A DNA stretch of 64,000 nucleotides, from positions 53,767 to 117,766 of the forward strand of contig NZ_FQVQ01000009.1 of the NCBI RefSeq assembly GCF_900129405.1. The letters run 5' to 3'. Position 1 is the stretch's first letter. The number at the start of each line of letters is the position of its first letter. The position numbers and the translations under genes were made by a program. The stretch comes from Flavobacterium fontis. Its GTDB lineage: Bacteria; Bacteroidota; Bacteroidia; Flavobacteriales; Flavobacteriaceae. Below are positions 28,318 through 38,902 of this stretch, piece by piece. Under the pieces are notes generated by a model that was not told where the DNA came from, ran no database searches, and saw only the letters and a list, made by a program, of their open reading frames with translations.

Positions 28318-29730
28318 TTAATGATTATCTGAATGATGATTATGTCCTTCTTTTTCACGGGCTCTCTTGTAATTGTCACCAGAGGATTTCAAGATTGTTT
28401 TTACCTCCGCTTGTGCAATTACTGGGAATGAACGAGCATACAATAAGAACAATACAAAGAAGAATCCAATAGTTCCGATATAGATACCGATATCAACAAA
28501 AGTCGGTGAAAATTTCGTCCAAGAAGAAGGTAAATAGTCGCGGTGTAATGAAGTTACAATAATTACGAAACGTTCAAACCACATCCCAATATTTACGACA
28601 ATCGAAATGATGAAGGAGAACATGATGCTTGTACGTAATTTTTTAAACCACATGACCTGAGGTGAAAACACGTTACACGTCATCATCAACCAATACGACC
28701 AAGCGTAAGGACCTGTTGCACGGTTTAAGAAAGCATATTGCTCATATTCAACTCCTGAATACCATGCCACAAACAACTCCGTGATGTAAGCAACCCCTAC
28801 AATCGAACCAGTAATCATGATAATGATATTCATCAATTCAATATGTTGAAGGGTAATGTAAGCTTCTAGATTTGATACTTTACGCATGACAATTAATAGC
28901 GTATTTACCATCGCAAATCCTGAGAATACCGCACCTGCAACGAAGTACGGAGGGAAAATTGTAGTATGCCAACCTGGTACTACTGAAGTAGCAAAGTCAA
29001 AGGATACAATCGTGTGTACCGAAAGTACCAAAGGTGTTGCTAAACCTGCTAATACTAAAGAAACTTCTTCAAAACGTTGCCAATCTTTGGCGCGTCCGCT
29101 CCAACCAAAACTTAATATAGAATATACACGTTTTGAGAAAGGAGTTACAGCACGGTCACGAAGCATCGCAAAGTCAGGCAATAATCCAGTCCACCAAAAC
29201 ACCAAAGAAACGGATAGATAGGTTGAAATCGCAAATACGTCCCATAAAAGTGGGGAGTTGAAGTTGACCCACAAAGAACCAAATTGATTAGGTATTGGCA
29301 ATACCCAGTAAGCTAACCAAGGTCTACCCATGTGAATAATTGGGAATAAACCTGCTTGAACTACCGAGAAAATGGTCATGGCTTCTGCAGAACGGTTAAT
29401 CGCCATTCTCCATCGTTGACGGAAAAGTAAAAGTACGGCTGAAATTAAGGTTCCAGCGTGACCAATACCTACCCACCAAACGAAGTTGGTAATATCCCAA
29501 GCCCAACCTACGGTTTTGTTGAGACCCCAGGTTCCAATACCGGTAGAGATGGTATAGATGATACAGCCTATTCCCCAAAGGAACGCGGCCAATGCGATTG
29601 AAAAAACGGTCCACCATTGTTTGTTGGCTCTTCCTTCTACAGGAGCAGCAACATCAACAGTTACATCGTGATAAGTTTTATCACCTATAACTAATGGCTT
29701 TCTAATGGGTGCTTCGTAATGAGACGACAT
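28318..29730 (-). CDS. actC: alternative complex III subunit ActC (NrfD/PsrC-like)
   Basis: The 470-residue integral membrane protein of the NrfD/PsrC family has about ten helices (for example WWTVFSIALAAFLWGIGCII and WDITNFVWWVGIGHAGTLIS). The WVGIGHAGT motif is typical. ActC holds the quinol-binding site of alternative complex III and is proposed to take part in proton translocation. The C-terminus is histidine-rich (GHNHHSDNH). It is 33 bases after actB. Confidence 0.95.
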   Translation of the reverse strand: MSSHYEAPIRKPLVIGDKTYHDVTVDVAAPVEGRANKQWWTVFSIALAAFLWGIGCIIYTISTGIGTWGLNKTVGWAWDITNFVWWVGIGHAGTLISAVLLLFRQRWRMAINRSAEAMTIFSVVQAGLFPIIHMGRPWLAYWVLPIPNQFGSLWVNFNSPLLWDVFAISTYLSVSLVFWWTGLLPDFAMLRDRAVTPFSKRVYSILSFGWSGRAKDWQRFEEVSLVLAGLATPLVLSVHTIVSFDFATSVVPGWHTTIFPPYFVAGAVFSGFAMVNTLLIVMRKVSNLEAYITLQHIELMNIIIMITGSIVGVAYITELFVAWYSGVEYEQYAFLNRATGPYAWSYWLMMTCNVFSPQVMWFKKLRTSIMFSFIISIVVNIGMWFERFVIIVTSLHRDYLPSSWTKFSPTFVDIGIYIGTIGFFFVLFLLYARSFPVIAQAEVKTILKSSGDNYKRAREKEGHNHHSDNH

Positions 29731-29763
29731 AATCCTATATAGTGTTTCTTATTAATTTATTGA

Positions 29764-32700
29764 TTAAGTATTTCTAACTTTTACGTGGTAGAATACATTA
29801 GGTTTCGTACCCACATGCTCCAACAAATGGTACATACGGTTGCTTTCAGCCAATTGAGCTACTTCACTTTCCTTGTTGTTAACATCGCCAAACACCATAG
29901 CACCAGTGCTACAAGCTGCCGAACAAGCAGTCTCAAATTCATTAGCCTCCACAGGTCTTCCTTCACGTTTAGCTGTTAAAATGGTCAACTGAGTTTTTTG
30001 GATACACATTGAACATTTTTCCATCACCCCACGCGAACGAACATTCACATCTGGATTCACCACCATACGACCTAAATCATCATTCATGTGGAAATTAAAT
30101 TCATCGTTATGGTTGTATAAGAACCAGTTGAAACGACGCACTTTATAAGGACAGTTGTTGGCACAATAACGAGTACCTACACAACGGTTGTATGCCATTT
30201 GGTTTTGACCTTGACGACCGTGAGAAGTTGCTGCAACAGGACAAACCGTTTCACATGGCGCGTGGTTACAGTGTTGACACATAATGGGTTGGAATACCAC
30301 TTGAGGGTTGTCAGAAGGATTTTCTAATCGAGCAAAACCTGGCAAAGAAGCATCTGCTTGACCATCTCCTACTAAATAATTTCCTAATCCTAAACCATCG
30401 AAATTTTCTTTTTCTTCTGTATCTCCTAAGAATGTTTCATTATGAGAATAATAACGGTCAATACGCAACCAGTGCATATCACGGCTTCTTCTTACCTCTG
30501 ACTTACCAACAACCGGTACATTGTTTTCAGCATGACATGCAATTACACACGCCCCACAACCTGTACAGCTGTTTAAGTCAATCGATAAATTGAAGTGGTG
30601 ACCTATTGAACGGTCGAAAGATTCCCACAAATCTACTTTTGTAGCTTCCACTTCTTTGTGATCCAATGAAACCACTGGAACAGGATTCCAAATTTCAGCA
30701 TCCTTCGTATTGAAAATCTCTAACGTTGTTTCTTTAACGATATCACCGCGACCCATTAGGGTTTTGTGCGACTGAACACAAGCAAATTCATGTTCTCCTG
30801 ATTCAGCAGTAATTTCTACTGACTGAACATCATTAAAGTTTTTATATAAAGTATAGGCGTTAACCCCAACTTGCATTTCTTCTTTTAAAGCGGCTTTGCG
30901 TCCGTAACCAAACGCTAAACCTACTGTTCCCTTGGCTTGACCAGGTTGTACAATAACAGGAACATTCTTGAGTGTAGCGCCATTTACCGTTAACGTCACA
31001 TAACTACCATTTAACCCTCCGTTAGCAACAATATTGTTACCTACTTTCAATGCGTCAGCATCGGCTTGCGAAAGCGTTAGATAGTTATCCCAAGACACTC
31101 GTGTAATCGGGTCAGGGAACTCTTGCAACCATGGGTTATTGGCTTGTTGACCGTCACCCATACCTGTTTTTGAATACAACACCAACTCGAATTTGGCACC
31201 TTTTGATGCGGCCAAAGCAGAGGCAGCAGCAGCATAGTCTGCAGTTCCGCCCGCTAAAACACCTCCACCATAAACCGTAAGGCCATCGTGTAGGGCTTGG
31301 TTCCAAGTTGAACTTCCTAAGAATCCTGCAGCACCAGCTTTGATATAATCATAGTAAGTACCCGCTACACCGTTCCAAGTCATTAAAGCTTCTTGGAATT
31401 GTTTCGTATTGAATAAAGGACGAATGGTAGGTTGCGTTAAAGAATAGGAACCTTTTGTCAACACATGATCATTCCATGATTCTAAATAGTGAGGAGCTGC
31501 CGCAGCAATTGTGGATTTTAAAGCCGTTTCGTCCTCGCGTTGAGTGAAACTTACAGAAAGTTTTACTTTGCCTAAAGCATTAGCAAAAGCTTCACCTTCA
31601 GCAAGAGTGTACACTGGATTTACACCACTCATGATTAAGGTGTGAACAGCGCCAGCAGCCATATCTTTTAACAATTGGGCCACTTGTGCGTTATTTCCTT
31701 TACGAACATAACGAACTCCTGCTTGTGCCAACGCTTCACTTTTTAACACCTGGTTAATCGCAAATACTAAAAGTTGTGCATTTTTATCTTGAATACCAGA
31801 AACTAAAAGACCTTTGGAACCTGCTTGCTTCAATTGCTCAGCAGCTTTAGCAATAACAGCATCGTGGGCTGTTTTTGCCGTTCCAATAGAGGAACCAGTT
31901 AAAGCATTATAAATTTTAACTAAAGCTAATTTTTGATCTGCAACAGACATCGGAACACGCTTGTCAGCAGCTGCTCCTGACAATGTCATGTTGGCTTCAA
32001 ATTGGAAATGTTTAGACATCTTACCATTTTGAGGTACACGTCCTTGAGCATAGCTACTATCATAGCCACCACCTTGCCAATCGCCTAGGAAGTCAGCCCC
32101 AATGGAGACAATCATGGCCGCTTTTGAAAAGTCATAATCTGCAAGACCACGCTCACCATATACCGTTTCGAAAGCATCTAAAGCGGCAGACTCAGATATA
32201 GCGTCATATACAACGTGTTTAGCTGTTGGATTTTTCGCTATAAAATCGGCAATCAGACGCTCTGTAGAAGGACTAGCTAAAGTAGATGTCAACAATACAA
32301 CTTGTTTTCCAGAGGCTTTTGCTTCGGCCAAAGAGGCTTTGACGCGCGCATTTACATCCGACCAAGAAGCATTTTTCCCTTCTATTTTCGGATTTTGCAA
32401 ACGCAAACTATCGTACAAAGACAATACAGAGGCATGTGCTCGAGCGTTGGCGGCAAACTTGGCTCCAGTCAAACGGTTGTTTTCAACTTTAATAGGTCGA
32501 CCCTCACGTGTTTTGATCAATAAGTTGGCAAAATCAAAACCATCAAACATAGTCGTAGCATAGTAATCCGCTACACCAGGAATGATTGTCTCTGGCTGCA
32601 CTACATAAGGAATTGATTTATGCACAGGCCCTTCACACGCTGCTAAAGTTGCTGCAGCGGTAGAAAAACCAACATATTTTAAGAAATCACGACGGGAAGT

Positions 32701-32844
32701 TGATGAAGAAGATAAAGATTCGTCGGCTAAAAAAGCATCGGTTGGAATTTCTTCCACGAATTCATTATTTCTAAGCGTCTCAACAATAGAACTATTTTCG
32801 TTTAGTTCTTCAACACTTTTCCAGTATTTTTTGTTAGATGACAT
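29764..32844 (-). CDS. actB: alternative complex III subunit ActB, molybdopterin-like plus iron-sulfur domains
   Basis: This 1026-residue fusion has a Tat-like motif TSRRDFLKYVGF near residue 50, followed by a lipobox-like LAAC. Residues about 80-720 resemble molybdopterin oxidoreductases; in ActB this part carries no cofactor. The C-terminal 300 residues have four ferredoxin-type cysteine clusters: CTGCGACVIAC, CQHCNHAPCETVCPVA, CVGTRYCANNCPYK and CSMCIQ..CSAACSTGAM. By family knowledge these are three 4Fe-4S and one 3Fe-4S cluster. It links ActC quinol oxidation to the ActA hemes on the periplasmic side. Confidence 0.95.
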   Translation of the reverse strand: MSSNKKYWKSVEELNENSSIVETLRNNEFVEEIPTDAFLADESLSSSSTSRRDFLKYVGFSTAAATLAACEGPVHKSIPYVVQPETIIPGVADYYATTMFDGFDFANLLIKTREGRPIKVENNRLTGAKFAANARAHASVLSLYDSLRLQNPKIEGKNASWSDVNARVKASLAEAKASGKQVVLLTSTLASPSTERLIADFIAKNPTAKHVVYDAISESAALDAFETVYGERGLADYDFSKAAMIVSIGADFLGDWQGGGYDSSYAQGRVPQNGKMSKHFQFEANMTLSGAAADKRVPMSVADQKLALVKIYNALTGSSIGTAKTAHDAVIAKAAEQLKQAGSKGLLVSGIQDKNAQLLVFAINQVLKSEALAQAGVRYVRKGNNAQVAQLLKDMAAGAVHTLIMSGVNPVYTLAEGEAFANALGKVKLSVSFTQREDETALKSTIAAAAPHYLESWNDHVLTKGSYSLTQPTIRPLFNTKQFQEALMTWNGVAGTYYDYIKAGAAGFLGSSTWNQALHDGLTVYGGGVLAGGTADYAAAASALAASKGAKFELVLYSKTGMGDGQQANNPWLQEFPDPITRVSWDNYLTLSQADADALKVGNNIVANGGLNGSYVTLTVNGATLKNVPVIVQPGQAKGTVGLAFGYGRKAALKEEMQVGVNAYTLYKNFNDVQSVEITAESGEHEFACVQSHKTLMGRGDIVKETTLEIFNTKDAEIWNPVPVVSLDHKEVEATKVDLWESFDRSIGHHFNLSIDLNSCTGCGACVIACHAENNVPVVGKSEVRRSRDMHWLRIDRYYSHNETFLGDTEEKENFDGLGLGNYLVGDGQADASLPGFARLENPSDNPQVVFQPIMCQHCNHAPCETVCPVAATSHGRQGQNQMAYNRCVGTRYCANNCPYKVRRFNWFLYNHNDEFNFHMNDDLGRMVVNPDVNVRSRGVMEKCSMCIQKTQLTILTAKREGRPVEANEFETACSAACSTGAMVFGDVNNKESEVAQLAESNRMYHLLEHVGTKPNVFYHVKVRNT

Positions 32845-32875
32845 CGTATATAAATATTAGCTTCTTAATAATTGA

Positions 32876-34234
32876 TTAATAGTGACACTTACCACATTCC
32901 AAACCACCCATATCAGCGATGGTTAGCTTTTCTTTTCCATATTTTTTGGAAAGTTCAGCATGGATTTTTTCATAGTAAGCGTTGCCTTCCATTTTCACCT
33001 CAGTCTCACGGTGACAGTTAATACACCAACCCATGGTTAAAGGCGCAAATTGCTTCTGAATCTCGTAGGTTTCTACCGGACCGTGACATTTTTGACATTC
33101 GATCCCCGCTACAGTAACGTGCTGCGAGTGATTGAAATAAGCAAAGTCAGGTAAATTGTGGATACGTACCCATTTTACTGGTTTCGTTTTGCCGGTATAC
33201 GATTGGGTCGATTTATCCCAACCCACAGCATCATACAATTTTTGGATTTGAGCATCATAGAATGCTTTAGAATATTCTGCAGTAGCTGTAGTGTCAGACA
33301 CTTCAGAAATATTCTTGTGGCAGTTCATACAAATATTTAAGGAAGGAATACCTCCGTTTTTACTAACACGGGCAGCCGAGTGACAATATTTACAATCGAT
33401 TCCATTGCTTCCCGCGTGAATACGGTGCGAATAGTGAATCGGTTGAATTGGAGCATAGTCTTGGTCAACACCTATTTGCATTAAATATCCGTAGGCAAAA
33501 TAACCACTGGCTAACAATAAAAATATCGAAGAAACTAAAACTAGGAATTGGTTTTGCGCAAAAGCTTTCCAAATAGAAAGGGGATTTGAAGTTCTAACAG
33601 GAATCTCAACGCCGTTAGATTTTGCAATTTTGGTTAAAACATTATTAACCAACAACAACATCACTACCAACATCAACATCACCAAAGCCAAAGCACCAAG
33701 AATCACTTCATTCGAAATACCTCCCTCTGCTCCACCGCCTCCTTGGCCTGCTGGACCTACAGCACCCGCTGCTGGAGCTGGAGCTTCTGGTTTTGGCTCG
33801 GAGGTGTACGCTAAAATGTTATCGATATCAGCATCGGTCAACTGTGGGAAAGCGGTCATTACTTTTTTGCCGTTTTCTTCAAAAACCTTTACAGCTTGCG
33901 CATCACCTGAGGCAATCAAAGCCGAACTGTTTTTAATCCACTTGTACAACCATGCTTTATCGTACTTGTTGGCTACCCCACGAAGCGCAGGACCTGTCAT
34001 TGGCTTATCTAAGTTGTGACAAGCAGCACAGTTGGTGTTAAACAATTCCTTCCCTTTGGCCACATCACCACCTGCTGAAGCTGCTGGGGCTGCTGCCGCT
34101 GCATCTGCGGGGGCTGCTGCTGGAGCTGCTGGAGCTGGATCTTGAGCAAAAGTAGAGAGTGAAAACGTTAGCATTAATGCTAACCCGAAGGAATACATTT
34201 TTGAAATCGAATTATGGTTACCCACTTTTTTCAT
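32876..34234 (-). CDS. actA: alternative complex III subunit ActA, pentaheme plus extra N-terminal cytochrome domain
   Basis: The 452-residue protein has a signal peptide and an Ala/Pro-rich linker, then a class I cytochrome c domain with CAACH (C69-H73) and MTAFPQ as likely methionine ligand. A Gly-rich linker and one or two membrane helices (about 180-200 and 235-255) follow. The C-terminal multiheme domain has five sites, CKYCH, CMNCH, CQKCH, CINCH and CGKCH, so there are six CxxCH motifs in all. Standard ActA has the five-heme domain; the fused N-terminal monoheme domain may hand electrons to the oxidase. First gene of the eight-gene operon running to coxA. Confidence 0.94.
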   Translation of the reverse strand: MKKVGNHNSISKMYSFGLALMLTFSLSTFAQDPAPAAPAAAPADAAAAAPAASAGGDVAKGKELFNTNCAACHNLDKPMTGPALRGVANKYDKAWLYKWIKNSSALIASGDAQAVKVFEENGKKVMTAFPQLTDADIDNILAYTSEPKPEAPAPAAGAVGPAGQGGGGAEGGISNEVILGALALVMLMLVVMLLLVNNVLTKIAKSNGVEIPVRTSNPLSIWKAFAQNQFLVLVSSIFLLLASGYFAYGYLMQIGVDQDYAPIQPIHYSHRIHAGSNGIDCKYCHSAARVSKNGGIPSLNICMNCHKNISEVSDTTATAEYSKAFYDAQIQKLYDAVGWDKSTQSYTGKTKPVKWVRIHNLPDFAYFNHSQHVTVAGIECQKCHGPVETYEIQKQFAPLTMGWCINCHRETEVKMEGNAYYEKIHAELSKKYGKEKLTIADMGGLECGKCHY

Positions 34235-34316
34235 ATTATTAATGATTATCGACGTTTTGGCATAGTTTTTTGAAGGTATTTCAAGAGGAAACTACACACT
34301 TTTTTAAAAACTTGAG

Positions 34317-34346
34317 CAAAAATACGATTTATGCCCTATTATCAAA
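34317..34346 (-). promoter_or_regulatory. promoter of the actABCDEF-coxBA operon
   Basis: On the minus strand: TTTG, an 18-base spacer, then TATTTTTG. Both boxes match the Bacteroidota consensus. The start would be near 34312, giving an untranslated leader of about 78 bases before actA. The leader is AT-rich with no strong hairpin. Confidence 0.7.
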
Positions 34347-34422
34347 ACCTAAAAAGAATGTAAAATAACAATTTATAACAATTCTAAATAGTAAAAATTT
34401 AGCGTAAATAAAAGGATACTCT

Positions 34423-34430
34423 TACATTTG
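34423..34430 (+). promoter_or_regulatory. -7 promoter element for the SPOR-domain gene
   Basis: TACATTTG is an exact TAnnTTTG match 18 bases before the ATG at 34449. It shows that the in-frame TTG at 34428, which is part of this box, is not the start codon. No -33 TTG at normal spacing. Confidence 0.55.
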
Positions 34431-34448
34431 CATATAAATCAAAAGATT

Positions 34449-34841
34449 ATGAAAATAAGGCTCCAAAAACCTATAAAAAAGTGGCTTTTTTTAGGGTTGT
34501 TTTTTTTAAATTTTAACATCCTTTTTAGCCAACAAGTTACGGTTGAACAAGACCCTAAATTTGAGCAGTTACTGGCTGAGAAAAGAAAAATAAATGCTGC
34601 AATTACGGTAAACAATCGCTATAAAATTCAGCTTTTTAGTGGCGCCAGTGAAGATGCAAAAAAAATGCTAGCATTGTTTCGCAAAGACAACAAACACTAT
34701 GATGCCACCATCGTTTTTAGCACTCCTTTATATAAGGTTTGGGTAGGAAATTTTAAAAGCCGTATTGAAGCGGAAAGAAATCTTATGCTACTCAAAAAAA
34801 AATACCCTAACGCCTTGGTTGTAAAACCCAATAGAGCATAA
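34449..34841 (+). CDS. small secreted SPOR-domain protein
   Basis: From the ATG at 34449 the product is 130 residues: a basic start (MKIRLQKPIKKW), a hydrophobic signal peptide ending near LFSQ, a short charged helix, then a SPOR-like domain at about residues 55-125 (YKIQLFSGA, a helix, YKVWVGNFKSRIEAERNLMLLKKKYP). SPOR domains bind denuded peptidoglycan at division sites, so this is a periplasmic, cell-wall-associated protein. It is monocistronic, divergent from actA and closed by a terminator shared with infB. Confidence 0.88.
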   Translation: MKIRLQKPIKKWLFLGLFFLNFNILFSQQVTVEQDPKFEQLLAEKRKINAAITVNNRYKIQLFSGASEDAKKMLALFRKDNKHYDATIVFSTPLYKVWVGNFKSRIEAERNLMLLKKKYPNALVVKPNRA

Positions 34842-34868
34842 AAAAAGCGGTTTAAAAACCGCTTTTTT
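34841..34868. terminator. bidirectional terminator between SPOR gene and infB
   Basis: Stem GCGGTTT, loop AA, stem AAACCGC, flanked by six A and six T. It works in both directions between two convergent genes, starting at the stop codon of the plus-strand gene and ending 16 bases from the infB stop. Confidence 0.92.
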
Positions 34869-34883
34869 ATTTTTCACTTTCTA

Positions 34884-37601
34884 TTATTTCAACTTTTTTC
34901 GAACTTCAACTTCGTGGTAAGCTTCGATGATATCATTGATTTGTATATCGTTGTAGTTCTTAATTTGAATACCACAATCATAGCCTTTAGACACTTCTTT
35001 TACGTCATCTTTAAAACGTTTTAAAGTTGAAAGTTCCCCCGTAAAAATCACCACACCTTCTCGAATCAATCGAATTTTCGAATTACGGAATATTTTACCA
35101 TCGGTAACCATACATCCGGCAATGGTACCCACTTTGGATATTTTGAACGTTTCGCGAATTTCTGCATTCCCCGTGATTTCTTCTTTCATCTCGGGCGATA
35201 ACATGCCTTCCATAGCATCTTTCAAATCATCGATTGCATCGTAAATAATCGAATAATTACGGATATCAATCTCTTCTTTTTCCGCCAACTGTTTGGCAGC
35301 TCCAGCGGGACGAACATTAAATCCGATGATGATCGCATCAGAAGCAGAGGCTAACATAACATCTGATTCTGTGATTGCTCCAACTCCTTTGTGTATGATA
35401 TTGATTTGAATCTCTTCTGTTGATAATTTTGAGAACGAATCGGATAAAGCTTCTACGGAACCGTCTACGTCTCCTTTTAAAATCACGTTTAATTCTTTAA
35501 ACTGACCTAGAGCAATACGACGTCCGATTTCGGCCAACGTAATATGCTTTTGCGTACGAACCGATTGTTCGCGTAAAAGTTGCGTGCGCTTGGCGGCAAT
35601 TTGCTTCGCTTCGCGTTCATCTTCAAATACATTGAATTTATCCCCCGCGGTGGGTGCACCATCCAAACCTAGAATAGATACGGGTGTAGATGGACCTGCC
35701 ACTTTAATACTGTGACCGCGCTCATCGTACATCGCTTTTACTTTTCCATGGTTTTTACCGGCCAATACATAATCGCCCACACGTAAGGTTCCTGCTTGTA
35801 CCAAAATAGTTGTGACATAACCCCGACCTTTATCCAATTGCGCTTCTACAACGGTTCCGATGGCGGGTTTGTTGGGATTGGCTTTTAAATCTAAAATTTC
35901 AGCTTCCAAAAGCACTTTTTCCAACAACTCATTCACCCCTTGACCAAATTTAGCTGAGATTTCATGGGATTGGTATTTTCCACCCCAATCTTCAACCAAC
36001 AAGTTCATTTGCGCCAATTGTTCTTTAATGCGTTCGGGATTGGCAGCAGGCTTATCTACCTTATTTATAGCAAAAATCATAGGAACCCCCGCTGCTTGGG
36101 CGTGACTGATGGCCTCTTTTGTTTGGGGCATGATATCGTCATCGGCAGCACACACGATAATGGCGACGTCGGTGACTTGAGCGCCTCGGGCACGCATAGC
36201 GGTAAAGGCCTCGTGACCGGGTGTATCTAAAAATGTAATTCGCTTGCCATTTTCTAAGGTTACCGAATAAGCCCCAATATGTTGCGTAATTCCTCCTGAT
36301 TCTCCCGCAATGACATTGGTTTTACGAATGTTATCCAACAACGACGTTTTCCCGTGGTCAACGTGACCCATCACCGTAACTATAGGTGCTCGGGATTTCA
36401 AATCTTCTTCGCGGTCCTCTACTACTTTGATCGTTTCTTCAATTTCGGTAGAGATAAATTCCACTTCAAATCCGAATTCATCCGCCACAATAGTCAACGT
36501 TTCTGCATCAAGACGTTGGTTCATGGTCACCATGATTCCCAAAGACATACAGGTTCCAATCACTTTTGTAATCGGCACATCCATCATACTGGCAATCTCT
36601 CCTACTGTTACAAACTCGGTTACTTTAAGGATTTTGCTCCCTTCTTCCAACGCTTGTAATTCGTCTTCATTTCGTTGACGGTGCGTATCGCGTTTTTCTC
36701 GACGGTATTTGGCCGCTTTTGATTTATTCCCTTTACCTTGAAGACGCTCCAAGGTTTCTTTAATTTGATTTTTAACTTCTTCCTCCGTAGGTTCTACTTT
36801 TTGAACAACAGCAGGACGATTGCCTCCTTTTTGGAACCCCGGTTTGTTGCCAAACTTAGCATTGCCTCCTTTGTTGGCATTGCCTCCCGCGTTGGGATTT
36901 CCTCCTCCAGGTCGTGCATCGGGTTTGGCTTGAATACGTTTGCGCTTGTTTTTGCCTTCCCCTTCTTTGGCTCCCTCTTCTTTTTTCTTTTTGGGCTTTT
37001 CAAATTTGGTTAAGTCAATTTTCTCACCAGCTACAACCGGACCTGTCAACTTCGTATAAATCGTTTTGTACGTATCATCCTGTCCTTCAACAGAAGCTGG
37101 TGCGGGCGCTGGAGTAACTTCCTTGGAAGCTGCTACTTGAGGTTGTTCTTTCTCAACGGGAGCCGCCTCGACTGGTTTATCAACCACTTCTGGAGTTGGC
37201 GTTGGAGTCGGAGCAGGGGTTGCTTCTGGAGCTGGCTTGTTTTCTAAATCAATTTTGCCTACAGGCTTGGGGCCCGTAACTACAGCTTTAGCCTTAATTA
37301 CTTCTTGACGCTGACGTTCTTCTTCTTGACGTTTTTTCTCTTCCAATTCACGTTCACGCTCTAAACGCAACGCCTCTTTTTCTTTGCGAATTTCTTCGCT
37401 AACGCCTTTGGACGCCTCTTTGTTTCCGCGATCTCCTGCAAATTGATTTTGAAGAATATCAAATTCACTGGCAGAAATTTTGGCATTTGGATTCGAATCA
37501 ATGGAGATTCCTTTTTCTTTAAGGAAGTCCACGGCACGGTCCAGAGAAATATTTAATTCCCGTAAAACTTTGTTAATTCGTATATTTCTTTCGTCAGACA
37601 T
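34884..37601 (-). CDS. infB: translation initiation factor IF-2
   Basis: The 905-residue GTPase brings formyl-Met-tRNA to the 30S subunit. An N-terminal winged-helix segment ([24 protein letters not shown]) is followed by a charged, Pro/Ala/Glu-rich linker (about 75-280) with poly-basic and Gly/Asn-rich stretches. The G domain has [22 protein letters not shown] and AINKVDKP. Domains II to IV complete the protein. Length is usual for Bacteroidota. It is third in the operon rimP-nusA-infB, an order conserved across bacteria. Confidence 0.98.
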   Translation of the reverse strand: MSDERNIRINKVLRELNISLDRAVDFLKEKGISIDSNPNAKISASEFDILQNQFAGDRGNKEASKGVSEEIRKEKEALRLERERELEEKKRQEEERQRQEVIKAKAVVTGPKPVGKIDLENKPAPEATPAPTPTPTPEVVDKPVEAAPVEKEQPQVAASKEVTPAPAPASVEGQDDTYKTIYTKLTGPVVAGEKIDLTKFEKPKKKKEEGAKEGEGKNKRKRIQAKPDARPGGGNPNAGGNANKGGNAKFGNKPGFQKGGNRPAVVQKVEPTEEEVKNQIKETLERLQGKGNKSKAAKYRREKRDTHRQRNEDELQALEEGSKILKVTEFVTVGEIASMMDVPITKVIGTCMSLGIMVTMNQRLDAETLTIVADEFGFEVEFISTEIEETIKVVEDREEDLKSRAPIVTVMGHVDHGKTSLLDNIRKTNVIAGESGGITQHIGAYSVTLENGKRITFLDTPGHEAFTAMRARGAQVTDVAIIVCAADDDIMPQTKEAISHAQAAGVPMIFAINKVDKPAANPERIKEQLAQMNLLVEDWGGKYQSHEISAKFGQGVNELLEKVLLEAEILDLKANPNKPAIGTVVEAQLDKGRGYVTTILVQAGTLRVGDYVLAGKNHGKVKAMYDERGHSIKVAGPSTPVSILGLDGAPTAGDKFNVFEDEREAKQIAAKRTQLLREQSVRTQKHITLAEIGRRIALGQFKELNVILKGDVDGSVEALSDSFSKLSTEEIQINIIHKGVGAITESDVMLASASDAIIIGFNVRPAGAAKQLAEKEEIDIRNYSIIYDAIDDLKDAMEGMLSPEMKEEITGNAEIRETFKISKVGTIAGCMVTDGKIFRNSKIRLIREGVVIFTGELSTLKRFKDDVKEVSKGYDCGIQIKNYNDIQINDIIEAYHEVEVRKKLK

Positions 37602-37646
37602 ATAGTGTAATTAAGTTCTGTATTCTTTTGTAAATGTAGGTATTAT

Positions 37647-38888
37647 TTAGTCTTCAAACTCCTCTTTTAGAATACGCATCACTTCAAGGATGGTTTCTTC
37701 TTCTAAATCGGTTCTTCGGGCTAAATCGGCTACATCTTGTTTGAGGATGCTTTTGGCCGTATCCAATCCGATTTTGGCAAACTCATCGATAATCCATCCA
37801 TCGATTTCATCTGAGAATTCGGTCAATTCAACATCATCATCTTCGGTTGCGCTTCCTTCGCGAATAACATCCAATTCAAAGCCTGTCAACAAACTAGCCA
37901 ATTTAATATTCTGTCCTCCACGACCAATCGCTTTGGAAACTTCTTCTAATTTTAAGAAAACTTCTGCCGACTTACGGGCTTCGTCCAACTTGATAGAAGA
38001 TACTTTAGCTGGACTCAATGCTCTTGAAATCAACAAAGAAGGGTTGGTTGTAAAGTTAATTACGTCAATATTTTCGTTGCCTAACTCCCGAACAATGCCG
38101 TGGATACGAGATCCTTTCATTCCGACACATGCTCCTACTGGGTCAATGCGATCATCATAGGAATCTACCGCTACTTTGGCTTTCTCTCCAGGGATACGCA
38201 CCACTTTTTTAATCATAATCAAGCCATCGAACACCTCTGGGATTTCTTGTTCAAATAATTTTTCCAAGAACTTTTCAGAAGTACGCGACATTACAATTTG
38301 TGGCTTATTGCCTTTGAGCTCAACACTTTCGATAATTCCTTTTACATTATCGCCTTTGCGGAAAAAGTCGGAAGGAATTTGTTTTTCTTTTGGCAATACA
38401 ATTTCGTTACCATCATCATCCACCAAAATAACCACTTTGGGACGCACATGGTGTACCTCAGCCGTATAAATTTCACCGATAATATCTTTAAACTGCTTAT
38501 ACAAGTTGGTGTTATCGTGCTCGTGGATTTTTGAAATTAAATTTTGACGCAATGCCAAAATCGCACGACGACCTAAGTCAATCAACTTCACTTCTTCTGA
38601 AACATCTTCACCCACCTCAAAATCGGGTTCAATCTTGCGGGCTTCCGAAAGAGAAATCTGTGAATTAGAATCTTCAACATCACCATCGGCAACAACTACG
38701 CGATTTCTCCAGATTTCCATATCCCCTTTGTCGGGGTTGATAATGATATCAAAATTGTCATCAGAACCATATTTCTTTTTCAAAGCGTTACGAAAAACAT
38801 CCTCAAGGATGGCCATTAAGGTAACACGATCGATTAATTTGTCATCTTTAAACTCAGAAAATGATTCTATTAATGCAAGATTTTCCAT
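37647..38888 (-). CDS. nusA: transcription termination/antitermination factor NusA
   Basis: The 413-residue protein has an N-terminal RNA polymerase-binding domain (residues 1-125), an S1 domain (about 130-200) and two KH domains (GACVGMKGSRIHGIVRELGN and KAIGRGGQNIKLASLLTG). It ends in a short acidic tail without the C-terminal acidic repeats of E. coli NusA, as is usual for Bacteroidota. It controls pausing, termination and antitermination. It lies 14 bases after rimP and 45 bases before infB. In E. coli NusA feeds back on this operon, which is relevant to the terminator-like hairpin in the rimP leader. Confidence 0.97.
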   Translation of the reverse strand: MENLALIESFSEFKDDKLIDRVTLMAILEDVFRNALKKKYGSDDNFDIIINPDKGDMEIWRNRVVVADGDVEDSNSQISLSEARKIEPDFEVGEDVSEEVKLIDLGRRAILALRQNLISKIHEHDNTNLYKQFKDIIGEIYTAEVHHVRPKVVILVDDDGNEIVLPKEKQIPSDFFRKGDNVKGIIESVELKGNKPQIVMSRTSEKFLEKLFEQEIPEVFDGLIMIKKVVRIPGEKAKVAVDSYDDRIDPVGACVGMKGSRIHGIVRELGNENIDVINFTTNPSLLISRALSPAKVSSIKLDEARKSAEVFLKLEEVSKAIGRGGQNIKLASLLTGFELDVIREGSATEDDDVELTEFSDEIDGWIIDEFAKIGLDTAKSILKQDVADLARRTDLEEETILEVMRILKEEFED

Positions 38889-38902
38889 TATATAATGATT
38901 TA

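Noticed and set aside
34428..34448. Upstream TTG start for the SPOR-domain gene
   Set aside because: The TTG is part of the -7 promoter box, so it cannot be in the mRNA.
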